Source: Corylus avellana (lineage: Eukaryota; Streptophyta; Magnoliopsida; Fagales; Betulaceae). Taken from it: DNA of 64,000 nt. How positions within the stretch are numbered: position 1 is the first letter of the stretch; every line of letters starts with the position of its first letter. The position numbers were made by a program, and so were the translations under genes. The stretch lies in contig NC_081545.1 in NCBI RefSeq assembly GCF_901000735.1, positions 34,217,634 to 34,281,633 of the forward strand, read 5' to 3'. A model generated the notes under the pieces. That model worked only from the letters and a program-made list of their open reading frames with translations, searched no databases and was not told the origin of the DNA. Below are positions 1-19,862 of this stretch, piece by piece.

Positions 1-999
1 TGAGCGAATTTTGCGCGAAGCATGCTGAGTGCCCTGTCCTCACAATCAAACGCAGGGCAGATGAAGCTCCTCAGGACCCTGTTGATGACTGATTCTTCTA
101 GAAATGTGCTTGATTTGTTTCCCTCTGTTTATAGGCTTCATACCTTCTGTTAGAACACGTGTGAGAATTGCCCCTTGATGTTTATATTTTGCGTCCTGTG
201 GGCTCACACATGGAGCAAACATTCATATGGAGAAAACTATTTCTTCTATATGGTCATCCACTGAGTTTTCAGACTACGTTTTGAGCTTTTTCTTAACCTT
301 GATCTCATTAGTTTCAGCTTATTTGAATTCTGTTATGTGTTCTTTGTGATCTAATTGGAAGGATAATCGTAACACAATGAAACTAAATGAATTCGATTTC
401 CCAGACAAAATAAGTAGCCCTTAACGAATTTTGGGGCGTTCTTTCTCGGAATTAGGCCATTTCTGTAAATTATTCTGATTCTTTTTATGAGGCAAATTAC
501 CAAAAAGGGACAGAACTTCGACTCGAGAGAGAGATTCAGCCTCAAATAGGCAAGCAATTCCCACTTCCACTTCGGTTTTGGGAAATTGTTGGTGTTAATA
601 AAACTTTTTTTTAATGATGAACTACTATTAACTTGTACTGCAATCTGTTTTTGGTTTTTTTGTTTTTTGAGGTTCCCCTTCCCCCATTCTTTTGTATTGC
701 TGAGAAAAAAAGAAAGAAAAATACTCCATGTTGATATTATCAATTGAGAGAGAGAGAGAGAGAGTAGAAAAAGTGATAATCTCTATACTAATGGGGCATA
801 TTGAACTAGTTCATGTAAAGACTATATAACAAGGCCAACCCATCTGTATCAAGTAAAAACCTACGCACAAAAACAACGGTGAGATAATTAACCCGTACAT
901 CCCTACAAACACCCTCAAAAGAAAGTAACATATGTTCCCTAACTCTAAACGTCGGCCTGTGCACGGAGCCAAAATGCTCAGTTTCTCATATTGCCTGAC
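1..999. other. Intergenic / 3' flank of the PWWP gene
   Basis: I see no supportable gene here. The first ~170 bases are less AT-rich than the rest and could be the 3' end or 3' UTR of a gene lying off the left edge, but no domain is recognisable. A GA microsatellite lies at about 744-764. The part next to 1000 is the likely 3' UTR of the minus-strand PWWP gene. Confidence 0.4.
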
Positions 1000-3900
1000 C
1001 TACGACCGAGATCCAACCATGGTGCTCACCGTCTCCAGAAGACCTTTTATCTCTCTCTCTAATTGGGATTTCATCTCCGGCGACACTTTCCCACCCGAGT
1101 TCTCCAGCATTGAGTTCACCGTCTCAAGTTTCTGCCTCACGAAGTCAAGTTGCGATGGCTGTGAAGCAGATGGCTTCCCTGGAGTCTTGCCTGGAGGAGA
1201 AGCTTTTTGTTGCGGTATTTCTCTTAGTTCACGGGTCTTCGTTTCAGGATATAGGAGGCTGAAAGTAACACCGGCAGCTTTGAAAGGGCTGGCATGAAGT
1301 GAATGATTTAAGGCTTCTTCTGCGTCGGAGCTCCTTACAAAGGCAACCCGAGCAGTGAAATTGATATAGTACATATCTGTTTCCGCTTCGTTCAGCGCCC
1401 CAAACTTTCCATAGATTCTGATGAGATCAGCTTTAGAAGGCAAATGAGATCCTGGGCCGAATGCCACAGAAAGCACTACAGGTGAGGCTTCCCCGTCAGT
1501 TTTCTTATCACTCTTCTTCATACCACGTGTTCCACCGTCTTGCTTTGATCGATGCTTATCTAACTTTGCATCTGGTGTTTTAGCAGCTTTAGCTTTCTTT
1601 GGTTTAGCTTCATGTGATTCCGCTAACTTTGCATCTGGTGTTTTAGCAGCTTTCTTTGGTTTAGTTTCATGCGACTCCGCTTCTTTGGTCTTCTTCCTCG
1701 TCCTCTGTTTGGATTCATGTCCAGGTGATTTGTGGTCAGTATTACTTTGGTCTTTACCCAATGACCCAGGATCAGACTCTAGATTCTTTCTCTTTCTGCC
1801 ACGTTGACGCTTGTTGTATGCTTTGTAGTTTGATCCATCGCAATAGACTGAGCTTCTGAGTATGGACATAAAGTCCCCAACCATTTCAAGGGATTTGTCT
1901 CCCAATGGACATACAGGACCAATAGCTGCACGCCGAACTTCAGATAGCACTTCGATAGAAGAGGCCGCCTTAACTTTATCCGGATCAATGATCAGGATCC
2001 GATCTTGTTTTGGTGTTTGAGGACTTGAGATGTCAGACGGGTCTTGCTCCAGACCAAGTTCTTCCGAGAGTTTCTTCTGAAATGTCTCATTACAAGACTT
2101 CAGAATTGGAGAGGGCCCAGCAAGGTGGCCTGCAGCCGTTCTCATCCTCTCCCCCATACGAGATTCATTAGAAACTTTAAGGGACTCTGTTTCCATGTCT
2201 TTCTTCTTTTGCCCCGTAATTAGATTAGTGAAAGGCGGAGACAAGTACTTGCTCTTCCTCCTCTCCCTTGAGAAAGAGCCCTTTTCAATTTGTGCTTTGG
2301 CGTTGCCATCAATTTTTTGAAGACTAGAACGGTTCAACTTCCTTTTCATGGTAACAGGTTCATCATTAGTTGGCTCTTTGCCCACACCACCATCGACTTC
2401 AATGCTGACACCTTCATCTTTCTTTCTAACTCTAGATGAACGGCTCTTCCTAGTTTCTTCCTTGCCTCCACTGCCATCACTTTCGACACCTGAAACTTCA
2501 CTGTTAGTACTTAATGGAGACCCCAAAATCCTGGCCTTTCTCTTAATACCTTGTAACACTTCACTGACCCCATGACCATCATCAGTTACATCGCTGCCTT
2601 TCTTCCTCTTATTCGATGATAATGGTGCTGGTTTGCCCGAGATTGTCCCTTCTTTAGCCACATCCCCATCAATGTTCTCTTCCATGATTTCAGCAATACT
2701 TTTCTTCTTCCTTCTTTGATACAGCCTATCTCCCAAATCCTCTAGGCTCTTGTGTGTCGCGGTTTGACTGGTCTGGCCGAACTTAGGACTTACCGGTGAA
2801 GCAAGCCAATCTTCTGCGAATGGCCCCTGAATTGGAACTTCCACCCTATTATGTATATCCACTATGTCATCATTCAAGTTGTCTTCGAGACCCAGAATTG
2901 GTTGTGGTTGATGATATATAGGCAAATGATAACCCCCCTTTGCCCGATAAAAGGCTGCCAGCCGGCTCTTTAACACCCTAAGTCCAAGGGCACTGCATAT
3001 GGTAATAGTCTGCGCCACATGTTTCACTTCAGCGAGAAGGCCCACTGGTTCAGACAGACTATTTGAAAGCTTCCCAATTCCACCTTCAGGGACAAGAACT
3101 GCATCCCTGATTCCTGCATTCACTGCCAATGGTCTATCAAGTCCATCTCCATTCTCCTTAGTTACACAAGAACAAATCATCTCTAGCTCTAAGAGTCTGC
3201 CAATCTCATCCACAGCCCTCTGCACGGCATATACAAAGTTCTTTGAGTTACTCTGCCTTGACATCTCTTCAAAATTCTCCTCAAAGGGCTTCAACTGAGA
3301 GGGTTGGCACCAAGCAAACGTGCCATCTCCAAAGTATGCCACAAGCAACCGTCCCCTCACTTTCAACTTGGCCGCAAAATCCGAAGCATCCGAAGGATCA
3401 TATACCTGCCCTGGCCACCACGGGTGACTCCTAATCTTACCCCACACAAAATCACCCACGGAAAACTCATACCCTTCATCAGCCACACTCTCCTCTCCTT
3501 CCCCATCCTCGTTCTTACACATATCCTCAATTGGAACCTCAATAATCTCAATTTTCCCATCTTGGTCTCCCCCGTTTTCACTCACAGAACCACCATCCTC
3601 TTCATCCCCAAATTCCTCCACCAAAACCCTTCTCTTCTGCACACCATTCTTTGACGTAGCTCCGCCACCTAAACCATTCGCCGCCATTCCCTCAACACCC
3701 AAAGTTCCCAACTTTTCAACACGCTCACTCTCACCACAATTTTTAACCTCTATTTCTCTCACTCCCACACTTCCTCTCATCTTCAACAAAGAAGACACTC
3801 CACCCAACTCGGACTCCTCAAGCCCACCTTCGTCTACACCCGAAACGTCCTCATATTGTCCCCCGAAACCCTCCTCAACCGAAACCTCCGTCTCAACTAC

Positions 3901-4113
3901 CCGAGTCTCGACCACTTTCACATCCCCACCACCCAAAACCTCCTCTCCATTCATAGACACCGGAAACCCATTCTCTCGGGTCCCCTCTGGACCGGCAGGA
4001 CTGCCAACACATTCTTTAAGGGGTTTCTCCTCCTTGGCTCGAGGTTTAGCTGTTTCAGCAAGAAGACCAGAACCCCCAGCTAGGGTTTTAGCCCGTGTCT
4101 CAACTGTTCCCAT
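1000..4113 (-). CDS. PWWP domain-containing protein (plant PDP family)
   Basis: Single open frame of 1037 residues with ATG at 4113 and TAG at 1000. An acidic, low-complexity N-terminus is followed by a PWWP domain at about residues 215-300 with the signature HPWWPG at 230-235. A long Lys/Arg/Ser-rich disordered middle follows, then an RRM-like alpha/beta domain at about 877-957, and a C-terminal helical tail rich in Leu and Glu. This PWWP-then-C-terminal-RRM layout is that of the Arabidopsis PDP proteins. Those are nuclear readers of methylated histone tails that work with the MSI4/5-PRC2 and FLC regulatory machinery; the link here is by family only. Residues about 810-850 hold two near-identical copies of a ~20-residue Lys/Ala/Pro unit. 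The gene has no introns, as is usual in this family. The domain call is secure; the exact orthologue is not. Confidence 0.9.
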   Translation of the reverse strand: MGTVETRAKTLAGGSGLLAETAKPRAKEEKPLKECVGSPAGPEGTRENGFPVSMNGEEVLGGGDVKVVETRVVETEVSVEEGFGGQYEDVSGVDEGGLEESELGGVSSLLKMRGSVGVREIEVKNCGESERVEKLGTLGVEGMAANGLGGGATSKNGVQKRRVLVEEFGDEEDGGSVSENGGDQDGKIEIIEVPIEDMCKNEDGEGEESVADEGYEFSVGDFVWGKIRSHPWWPGQVYDPSDASDFAAKLKVRGRLLVAYFGDGTFAWCQPSQLKPFEENFEEMSRQSNSKNFVYAVQRAVDEIGRLLELEMICSCVTKENGDGLDRPLAVNAGIRDAVLVPEGGIGKLSNSLSEPVGLLAEVKHVAQTITICSALGLRVLKSRLAAFYRAKGGYHLPIYHQPQPILGLEDNLNDDIVDIHNRVEVPIQGPFAEDWLASPVSPKFGQTSQTATHKSLEDLGDRLYQRRKKKSIAEIMEENIDGDVAKEGTISGKPAPLSSNKRKKGSDVTDDGHGVSEVLQGIKRKARILGSPLSTNSEVSGVESDGSGGKEETRKSRSSRVRKKDEGVSIEVDGGVGKEPTNDEPVTMKRKLNRSSLQKIDGNAKAQIEKGSFSRERRKSKYLSPPFTNLITGQKKKDMETESLKVSNESRMGERMRTAAGHLAGPSPILKSCNETFQKKLSEELGLEQDPSDISSPQTPKQDRILIIDPDKVKAASSIEVLSEVRRAAIGPVCPLGDKSLEMVGDFMSILRSSVYCDGSNYKAYNKRQRGRKRKNLESDPGSLGKDQSNTDHKSPGHESKQRTRKKTKEAESHETKPKKAAKTPDAKLAESHEAKPKKAKAAKTPDAKLDKHRSKQDGGTRGMKKSDKKTDGEASPVVLSVAFGPGSHLPSKADLIRIYGKFGALNEAETDMYYINFTARVAFVRSSDAEEALNHSLHASPFKAAGVTFSLLYPETKTRELREIPQQKASPPGKTPGKPSASQPSQLDFVRQKLETVNSMLENSGGKVSPEMKSQLEREIKGLLETVSTMVGSRS

Positions 4114-4680
4114 TTTCAGGAAACCGTTTTCTCAAGAAAACCAACCGTCACCGCTGAAACGAACACGAAGAAGGAGCAAAACGACAGGTGAATCAAAACA
4201 TTTCTAGGGTTTGTCTTTCTTGAAGAAGAGCTCCAATGTATGATTTAAATAATACCACCACTAAAAGAATGATTTTATATAAAGGGAAATATAAGCAAAT
4301 TAATTGATTAGTATAAAAGAAAATACCTCAAGAACTAGGACTAGGGTTTCAAAAGCTTTATCCTTTGGAAGCGATTCTCAAGACCATTTTCCAGAACAGA
4401 GTGGAATCAAATTCTTCAAATGAATTTCAAAAAAGAAAATCGAATATCTCGGACATGGGAAACCAAAATATCGCCGCGAAATAGAGGTTCATTTCATTTT
4501 CAAGCGGTGGTAACTCGGCAGTATTTTGTTTCTTTCGTTGTCGGTATCGAAAGGTCGCTTTCAGCGTTTTACGTACGTTAGCTGATATTTGCGCTGGTCC
4601 CGCACCGCTTCGAGTGCAGAATAGACGGTACTCGCTTCCTTTTGCTTCCATGTTGCTCGAGCGTTTTCGGTGTTCTTCCT
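4114..4680 (-). promoter_or_regulatory. 5' UTR/promoter of the PWWP gene with two telo-box motifs
   Basis: Upstream of the ATG at 4113 the plus strand contains TAGGGTTT at about 4204-4211 and 4344-4351, which is AAACCCTA read on the gene's strand. This is the plant telo-box, commonly found in the 5' regions of translation and chromatin genes and bound by TRB/Myb-type factors. A run of GC-rich sequence at 4480-4620 may be the upstream promoter or a 5' UTR exon. The transcription start cannot be fixed from sequence. Confidence 0.45.
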
Positions 4681-7589
4681 GGCCACAACGTGGGTTGTTG
4701 TATACAGAGAGTTATGTGATTTTTAGAAACGCAAGAGTGGTGGTGGAACACCTAGGTCAAAAAAGTTGAACAAAAGCGCGCGGAGTCGCGGACTCTTGTT
4801 AGATGTGTGACACGTGTCCTAAAAAATTCTCGATAAAATGAAGGCCGTATGTAAAGACGACCATGATTCCCTGCCCTTTTTATCGTTACCGGTTGGTGTT
4901 GACACCTAAATACTCACCTATATCAAATGCCTGTGGCGATGCCACGTGGACAACACGAGATCCGGCGGTCACCTATAAAGAAAACACAAAGTAAAATGTA
5001 TTAAACAATAGTATATATTTACAAAGAAAAAAATAATAATAATAAACAGTAGTATATGGTTGCTGATTTTTTGTTTTATGTTATCAAAATAAATATATTA
5101 ATTGGTCCAAAAAAAATTATATATATATTAACAAATAATTTAAAACATTAAATATATATTTTTTTTATAAATTTGCATTCTCTCATTATGAGTTAATTTA
5201 TTGTTTAATGTGACAATCCTAGGCTCCTACTCCTAGCTACTCTGTGCTGGCTGGTCAAGGTTGTCAAGTGGCCATCTTGATGTCGTTTGAATGGTCGTGC
5301 GACCAATTTTCTCGTTCTATAGACTTATTTTTAGATTTATTAATATTAAAAATTATTTTCAAATTAATATTTATAACAAATAATAATTAACATTCAAAAA
5401 CAAATATTACAAACTTAGGTAAATTTAAATGATTGAATACCCTAAAATTTTTAGAAAATCCAAAGTAAACATGTTATATGTAATATGCATCATATCACGG
5501 TGGAAAGCGATGACTCTTATGTGGATCACTTTTTGATCGTTTTATAATGTTAGCCAATAAAATTTGCAACCCACTTTGGATGTTTTCCAGCTTCTCTTTC
5601 TCCACCGTCAATCACCGCCCTCCTTATGAAATCTACCACAAAAAAAAAAGAGTCTTATATCATTTTTTTTTTAAAAAAAAAAAAAAACTACACTTTTTAC
5701 ATGTAAAAAGACAAGTACCATTTTTATAGATTAAGTTATAGTTTGAAAGAAAACTCTATCACCCCCTTTCAATAAAAACCAATCAATTTGCAATGTACTT
5801 TTTACACTTTAAAAAGTTTATTCAATCATCTCAAACTATATATTATACACTTCCACCGAAAAATGCAGGCATATGTGACTCACAAGTGACATAAAATTGT
5901 CCATTATAATTTATACCCCTACAAGATGTATGAAAAATAAAACCATGCCTTTAGATTTAAAATTTTTTGTTACAAAAAAAAAAAGGCTAATACTTGTGCA
6001 GGAGTAATATTATAAGTCCTCTTACAGTCATCTTATGATCCTCCCAAATGTGATGTGGCTTTTAAAATTACCGTTAAATTTGAGATGTAATATATTGAAC
6101 TTTGATCTATTGGTAATTTTAAAAGCTACATTACATTTGAGATGACTTCAAAAAAACTTATAAGATTACTTGGCAGGACTTCTTCCGGGTATATTTGGGG
6201 AAAGTGCTAATCCCAATCACGGCTCATAAAGGAGATCTATGGGCAACTGCCCAAGTGGGACTATAGGTTGGCCGCATATATCATATATGTGTAATGGCAT
6301 TTTGATTGTAATAAAGGGCCGAGGGACTCTCTTCAACTCTTGAATTTCTTAGGCAAGAGAAAATGGAGCACAATAGTTCTCCTTTCAGGGTTTTTTTTTT
6401 TTTTTAAAAAAAATAAAAATAAAATTATGCAAGAATATTATCATCATTTAGACTCACGCGTCATATTTTTAATTGGAGTTAACAAAAAATCTCAACGAAA
6501 AGGTAAGTGAAAGGATTAAGTAGTTAAAGATGATCAATTGCAACCATAAAAATTTGAGAAACATTGTAAATAGGTTGGTAATTGGAAATGGTAAGAGTAG
6601 TTTTAAAATAATAAAAATATATTTACATGCCCTTTACATACTGAACACTAATCCAGACTAAATCCACAACACAAGTTTCTTTACTTTTATCCAAGGCCTT
6701 TAATAATTTTCACGATTTTCTAACTATTTACTTAACAACCTTTTTTTTCTCTCTCCTTATTTTTATAGTAAGATTGAAGATTTGGTTTCTTGTCCATCAT
6801 TATACTTATATTTATGAGTTAGTTTATATGCTTGGAAATTGGAATTTCATTCCTCTCCGTTAGATTTCAGTCTCAGATGTGCTCTCTTTCAGACCTAAGA
6901 AATCTTATTGGGGAAATGAGAGAAAAGCCATCTAATAGTTTAAGAAATTGAACTCCTTTTTCAATGCATCATATTAGGGTTTTGACTCGTACAATATATA
7001 CATATGGGTTGTAATCATATTCTTTATTAAAATACAGATATCAAAACTGCAAATAATGACACTCAGCTATTCTAAAATCAAATACATAAACTTGAAACCC
7101 TTGAGGTAATCACCAAAAAATACATTGAAAAAGGAAGTGTGTACTTAATTTTTCCTAAACATTGCAACAACGCAGCAAGATGTTGTAAGAACATAGTAGA
7201 CATGTTAATGCAACCTCCTCTGCCATTCAATCGCACTGTGAAATTAACGCTTATCAAAGACCCACAGAAAACACTAACTTCTCTTCAGCGCAATTGAAAA
7301 CACAATGCAATAATCTGACATTAAATACTAAAATCTCCAAGTTCAAAGCATGTTATCAAAATTTCAGGAATAGCCTATTTTTGTAGAATCTATCCAAGTT
7401 ATGAAATACAGTTCATTTTCACAAATTCATTCTCTTTTGCAATTCAACAAACACAAGGTGAGCACGGAGACTCAGTTTCATTACACCGTGAAATTTCATT
7501 CAAGTAAGAACAACAATCAATCACATTCCACTGTACCGCCAAACTACTAGCATAACTACCCTCAAATCACAAGAACTAAGCAACAAAAA
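4681..7589. other. AT-rich intergenic region
   Basis: No gene found. It is very AT-rich, with poly-A/poly-T runs and short reading frames that have no coding character. It includes one palindromic MITE-like unit (listed separately at 6013-6172). The part from about 7000 to 7589 is less repetitive and contains the 3' UTR of the ribosomal protein L12 gene. Confidence 0.5.
6013..6172. repeat. MITE-like palindromic element
   Basis: The left arm at about 6013-6074 (ending in GGCTTTTAAAATTACC) is the imperfect reverse complement of the right arm at about 6112-6172 (beginning GGTAATTTTAAAAGC). The arms are about 60 bases each with a ~37-base loop, so the whole unit can fold into one hairpin. This is the architecture of a miniature inverted-repeat transposable element. 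No transposase is present. The flanks are too AT-rich to call a target duplication or a superfamily. Confidence 0.55.
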
Positions 7590-8156
7590 TCAAACAATGC
7601 CGATCTTAGCACCAGCCTCCTCGAGCAGCTTCTTGGCCTCCTCGGCCTCGTCCTTGGACACGCCCTCCTTGAACTTCTTGGGCAGGCCTTCGATGAGCTC
7701 CTTGGCCTCCTTGAGCGCCAGGCTCGTGAGGGCCCTGACCGCCTTGATCACCGATATGCGCGAGCTGCTGGGCACGTCCTCGATTACCACGTCGAACTCG
7801 GTCTTCTCCTCGACAACCGCGGGGGCGTCTCCGGCGCCCGCGCCGGGGGCTACGGCAACGGCAGCAGGGGCGAAGGCCGCGGCGGACACGCCAAGCTTGT
7901 CCTGGAGGTAGTCAACAAGCACGCGCGCCTCCTCGAGCGTGAGGCCGGAGATTTCTGCTCCGAGCTTCTCGATCTTCTCGGGGGCCGCCACGGCGGAGAT
8001 AGGGCGGAGATGGGTCAACCGGTGGGTGAGGCTAAGAGGGGTGGAGGGGAAGGTGAGGAGGGTGGTGGGTTTGGATGTGTGCGTAGGATAAGGGGAGGAG
8101 GTGGGCGTAGGATAAGAGAGACATCGAAGTGTGAGTGTTGAGAGAGTGCTCGCCAT
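7590..8156 (-). CDS. RPL12: Chloroplast 50S ribosomal protein L12 (bL12c)
   Basis: Intronless frame of 188 residues with ATG at 8156. Residues 1 to about 55 are rich in Ser, Thr, Leu and Pro with almost no acidic residues, as in a chloroplast transit peptide. The mature part begins near the sequence ISAVAAPEK. It has the N-terminal dimerisation helices (about 58-90), an Ala/Gly/Pro hinge (about 91-115) and the globular C-terminal domain (about 118-188) ending in [10 protein letters not shown]. bL12 forms the ribosomal stalk that recruits translation factors to the plastid ribosome. Length and order match the plant family. The mature coding part is far richer in GC, mainly at third positions, than its surroundings. 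Identity is very secure. Confidence 0.96.
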   Translation of the reverse strand: MASTLSTLTLRCLSYPTPTSSPYPTHTSKPTTLLTFPSTPLSLTHRLTHLRPISAVAAPEKIEKLGAEISGLTLEEARVLVDYLQDKLGVSAAAFAPAAVAVAPGAGAGDAPAVVEEKTEFDVVIEDVPSSSRISVIKAVRALTSLALKEAKELIEGLPKKFKEGVSKDEAEEAKKLLEEAGAKIGIV

Positions 8157-8343
8157 TTTTCTTCGAGAGTCTGAGAGAGGGTGTGTGAAGAGAGAAGAGG
8201 ATAGGATAAGGGATATACGGGGCTCTGGAAAATATAGGCGAGGCTTTGGTTTTGGTATTTTGGCTGACGAAAATGCCCTTGTGGAGTGCTAAAAATATTG
8301 GATCGGAGATGGGTGGCCTTGAAGGAAAAAATAAATAAAAGTA

Positions 8344-8415
8344 GGGGCATTCGGAGAATCGAACTCCGGACCTCTCGCACCCAAAGCGAGAATCATACCA
8401 CTAGACCAAATGCCC
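8344..8415 (-). tRNA. tRNA-Pro (anticodon UGG)
   Basis: On the minus strand a 72-base cloverleaf starts at 8415 with acceptor GGGCATT, which pairs fully with AATGCCC at 8351-8345. The D arm contains GGTCTAGTGGTATGA. The anticodon stem CTCGC/GCGAG encloses loop TTTGGGT, giving anticodon TGG. The T arm contains GTTCGATTC. There is no intron and the discriminator base is C. It decodes CCN proline codons in the cytosol. It lies about 190 bases upstream of the RPL12 start codon on the same strand. A T-run at about 8332-8338 (minus-strand reading) could serve as the Pol III terminator. Confidence 0.95.
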
Positions 8416-9218
8416 TCTTGTTGATTGGATGCTTTGTGTTTGAGTATTAACATTTCTTTTGTATGACTCCAAAGCATCGCAATAACACCTACCCTAGTCA
8501 TCTCAATTTAATGACTGCAAAGGGCATGATGATACCATTGAGGATATTTAAGAATTAGTCAAAGATTTAGCCACGTAGAGCATTGTGCAATCAGCAGAAA
8601 ATTGAAAGATGCCTTGTGAAACTTTCTCGAATAGTAACCCTAATCACAAAAGCTCATTATAGGCTCTGTTTATTAGCGTGTGACATAAAAACCCAAAATT
8701 ACTTTTGTGATTCAATTTTTTTGTTAATATTTTTATTTTGATAAAAAATAAAAAAAATAAAAGACATATGGCAAATATAGTATGGGAAAGACACAGACGG
8801 ATTGCGTCTTTCCTAATCAAGTTTTGAGGAGCTTAAGACCTTAGAAATAGATTCAGGGACTGATTGCAAAATGCAAACTCATGACTCAATTCATTCAACG
8901 TCATGATAATGAGTAATGATGCATTTGCATGATGAACCTGAAATTAACTTCACTATTTCTTCCCCTCAACCAGTGAGTGTTGTAAATGGCTGGTTCTGTC
9001 ACAAAATTCACAAAAGAAAGTAGAGATATCAGAGAAACTACCAATTTTCTATAAAGATTATGTAATTTTGTATTAAATAATATTGTGGAACAACAATGAT
9101 CAGCTACGATCAAGTACTAAAAATCTCCTAGCCCTATGAATGCTATAACGCGGTTACACAGATTGTAATGAGCAACACCAATAGCCTTTCAGCTGTCACC
9201 ACAACCAAAACAGTTTGT
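8416..9218. other. Intergenic spacer between tRNA-Pro and MDHAR
   Basis: No gene seen. It contains a short AT-rich stretch at 8700-8770. The last ~250 bases before 9219 are probably the 3' UTR of the minus-strand reductase gene. Confidence 0.5.
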
Positions 9219-17393
<8,175 letters not shown>

Positions 17394-19829
17394 TCATTGT
17401 ATTGAATCCCCATTAAGTAGTTGCATAGACCAGATGTCCTCCATGTTCCAATAGCTGTCATTGGATTCAGCGGCGGGTAAAGGGGCTGGGAAAATAGGCT
17501 CCATATTTCTTTGATATATTGATATTGGTGGAGAGTAGGCTTCCATGGGATCAATATTCATGCTAGAAGCTTGGCTTGAGCTTGCTTGCTCATTCACCTG
17601 ATGATCAGAAGTCTGTCCATATAAATTCTCTTCAGCTTGCTTAATATGCTTTTGGATTTTAGTCCTCCAGTAATTCTTTATTTCGTTGTCAGTTCTTCCA
17701 GGCAGATGCTTTGCAATTTTTGACCACCTGCATGCTTAATTTAGCAAGTAAGTCGTAGGACAAAATTACAGCTTATGAATATATAATGATTTTTGCTTCT
17801 TGTATCCAACACATAATAACTTATATATATAAAAAAAAAATAAGGTTCACAGAATATTAACTTCAACTAAAAATCAACCAAGTCTTGAATTAAAAAAATC
17901 CAATGTGTCATTAGAAAGTTGCTGGCTAGCTATGAATATGATCCATCGTATATGCTGGAAGCATCACTTTGAGATATATTTACAGTACCCTATATATGAA
18001 CAATAAATCAGAATATATCAGTTAAAGTATATATATATATATAGCAGCCTTGACAGTGAGCCTGCCAGCAATATGAACAGAGTCATATTATTTATTTGGT
18101 AATAAATAATTGCAATTAACAAAAGTAAATCCAGAATTCCAAATATATATATGAATGGAGGAAATTAAAGAAGTTACGTTGTTTCAGAACTAAACGTTAT
18201 AGATTGCAACATAAAATATTTGAGGTATTACAATTTTTACTTTAATTAATTACCATACAAATAGATCCTACACTTTCTTTATCATCACTAATAACGGGCC
18301 GAATATATTTAAAAGAAAAACAAACATTATAATGACTTATTCCAAGTCATGTTCCATAATCCAAAATCACGGTGATTTCATATAAGGACAGTTGGTTTCT
18401 GAATGCCTCAGGTAGACAGTTGGTTCTTTCTACTCCTCTTCCTGTTCTTGTTCTTCTTTTTTTCTTTTTTCTTTTTTCTGTTCTTTTTATTATTAGTATT
18501 TGGTCAGGAAACTGGTCATGTTCGACATTTAAGGAGGTGGGGCGGTTTAAAAGGTAGGTATTCTTCAAGGTCGAGCTCATGCAGATTTTTGTAAAGTGGA
18601 TCTTCTGAATCAGATGGATCACAGCTGATATATATGAGCTGTGATCATATATATCTTCCTCTGCTCACATGCAGACATGCAGCCATCCTTTTGGGTGCCT
18701 TGAATCACTACTGGGACCAGGCTATTTTTATGTCTACTTCGGAGAATTTCTCTTTCTTCTGAAAGGAAGCTTAACATGGGACCAATTGATATGGGTTCGG
18801 CCTAAAATGGTAAAAATATTTATTGCTCAGTCCACAACTGTACGTAGTAGATTTGGAACCTTGAAAATAATAGAGCTTTGAATATAATTACCTTTGGTAA
18901 AGAAGATCCCCACAAGAAATTTTAGATATATATTTTATAGCCTTTTTGGGATGTGGAGTACTCACTTTTTCTTTGTTTTCTTTTCTTGAGAAGCTATAAA
19001 ATCATTACGAATCAAATTTATACCATGGAGTGGGGATCGATCTCATCCTCTATATGTATGGACCTAAATAACCCCAGGGCATGGATGGCTGACTACACTA
19101 TGAATCACCATTTATCTATCAACTTAATTAAATTAATAAAAATAGTAAATTTAATAATTTCAAAAATTAAATAATTATGTGCACAAGCCCTAGCCTGATA
19201 TATTCCTAAATCATTTTAATTAGATTTTTGGGGGAAAAAAAAAAAAAAAAGATCAACCAAAAGGTATTACATGCTTCATGATGCAATCTGTCTTCGAGGG
19301 ATCTAAGTAAGGAGATGCTATATACAAGTATATATTGCTACATACGCTACAAAATTTATAACATACTCTTTACAAATTACGCCAACAACTTTAAATGTTA
19401 GATACTATAATTCTATTCGATATTTATCTACTGATGCTGACATGGGGGACTTTCAACTAAGATGCTACATTAGTTTATAGGAGACTTGTAGAAAATTTGT
19501 AGAATATCTAGCATTTTTCTTGTACTATTTGGAAGGAATTGAAGGTGAAGTGGAAAAAGATATGGGGTTAGCTAGCTAGCTAGCTCCATCATTTATAAGA
19601 CCTAAAAGAGAAAAAGTGGTGAAAGGAAAAGCATGCACCATTTTAAGCAAAATCCTATCGTCCTTCCGTATGGACGAAATCGTAATAGTGGGATAACAAG
19701 TAGTGTATATGAAACCAAAATCAAGAAAAATCCAGATTGGATCCCAATGAACTTCTGGAACAGATCTTTGCAAAGGCCTTTCAGGTGGCCGGCCACTTTC
19801 CTCAAACACCGCCAAACCCTGCGTGGCAA

Positions 19830-19862
<33 letters not shown>

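Noticed and set aside
932..1297. 121-residue plus-strand frame
   Set aside because: It is the antisense shadow of the PWWP gene's C-terminal coding region.
18403..18594. Open frame rich in Phe and Leu on the plus strand
   Set aside because: It is the translation of a pyrimidine tract within MYB intron 2 and has no domain.
18953..19174. 73-residue frame identical at 36770-36991
   Set aside because: The identity comes from the duplicated block. It lies inside MYB intron 2 and has no recognisable domain.
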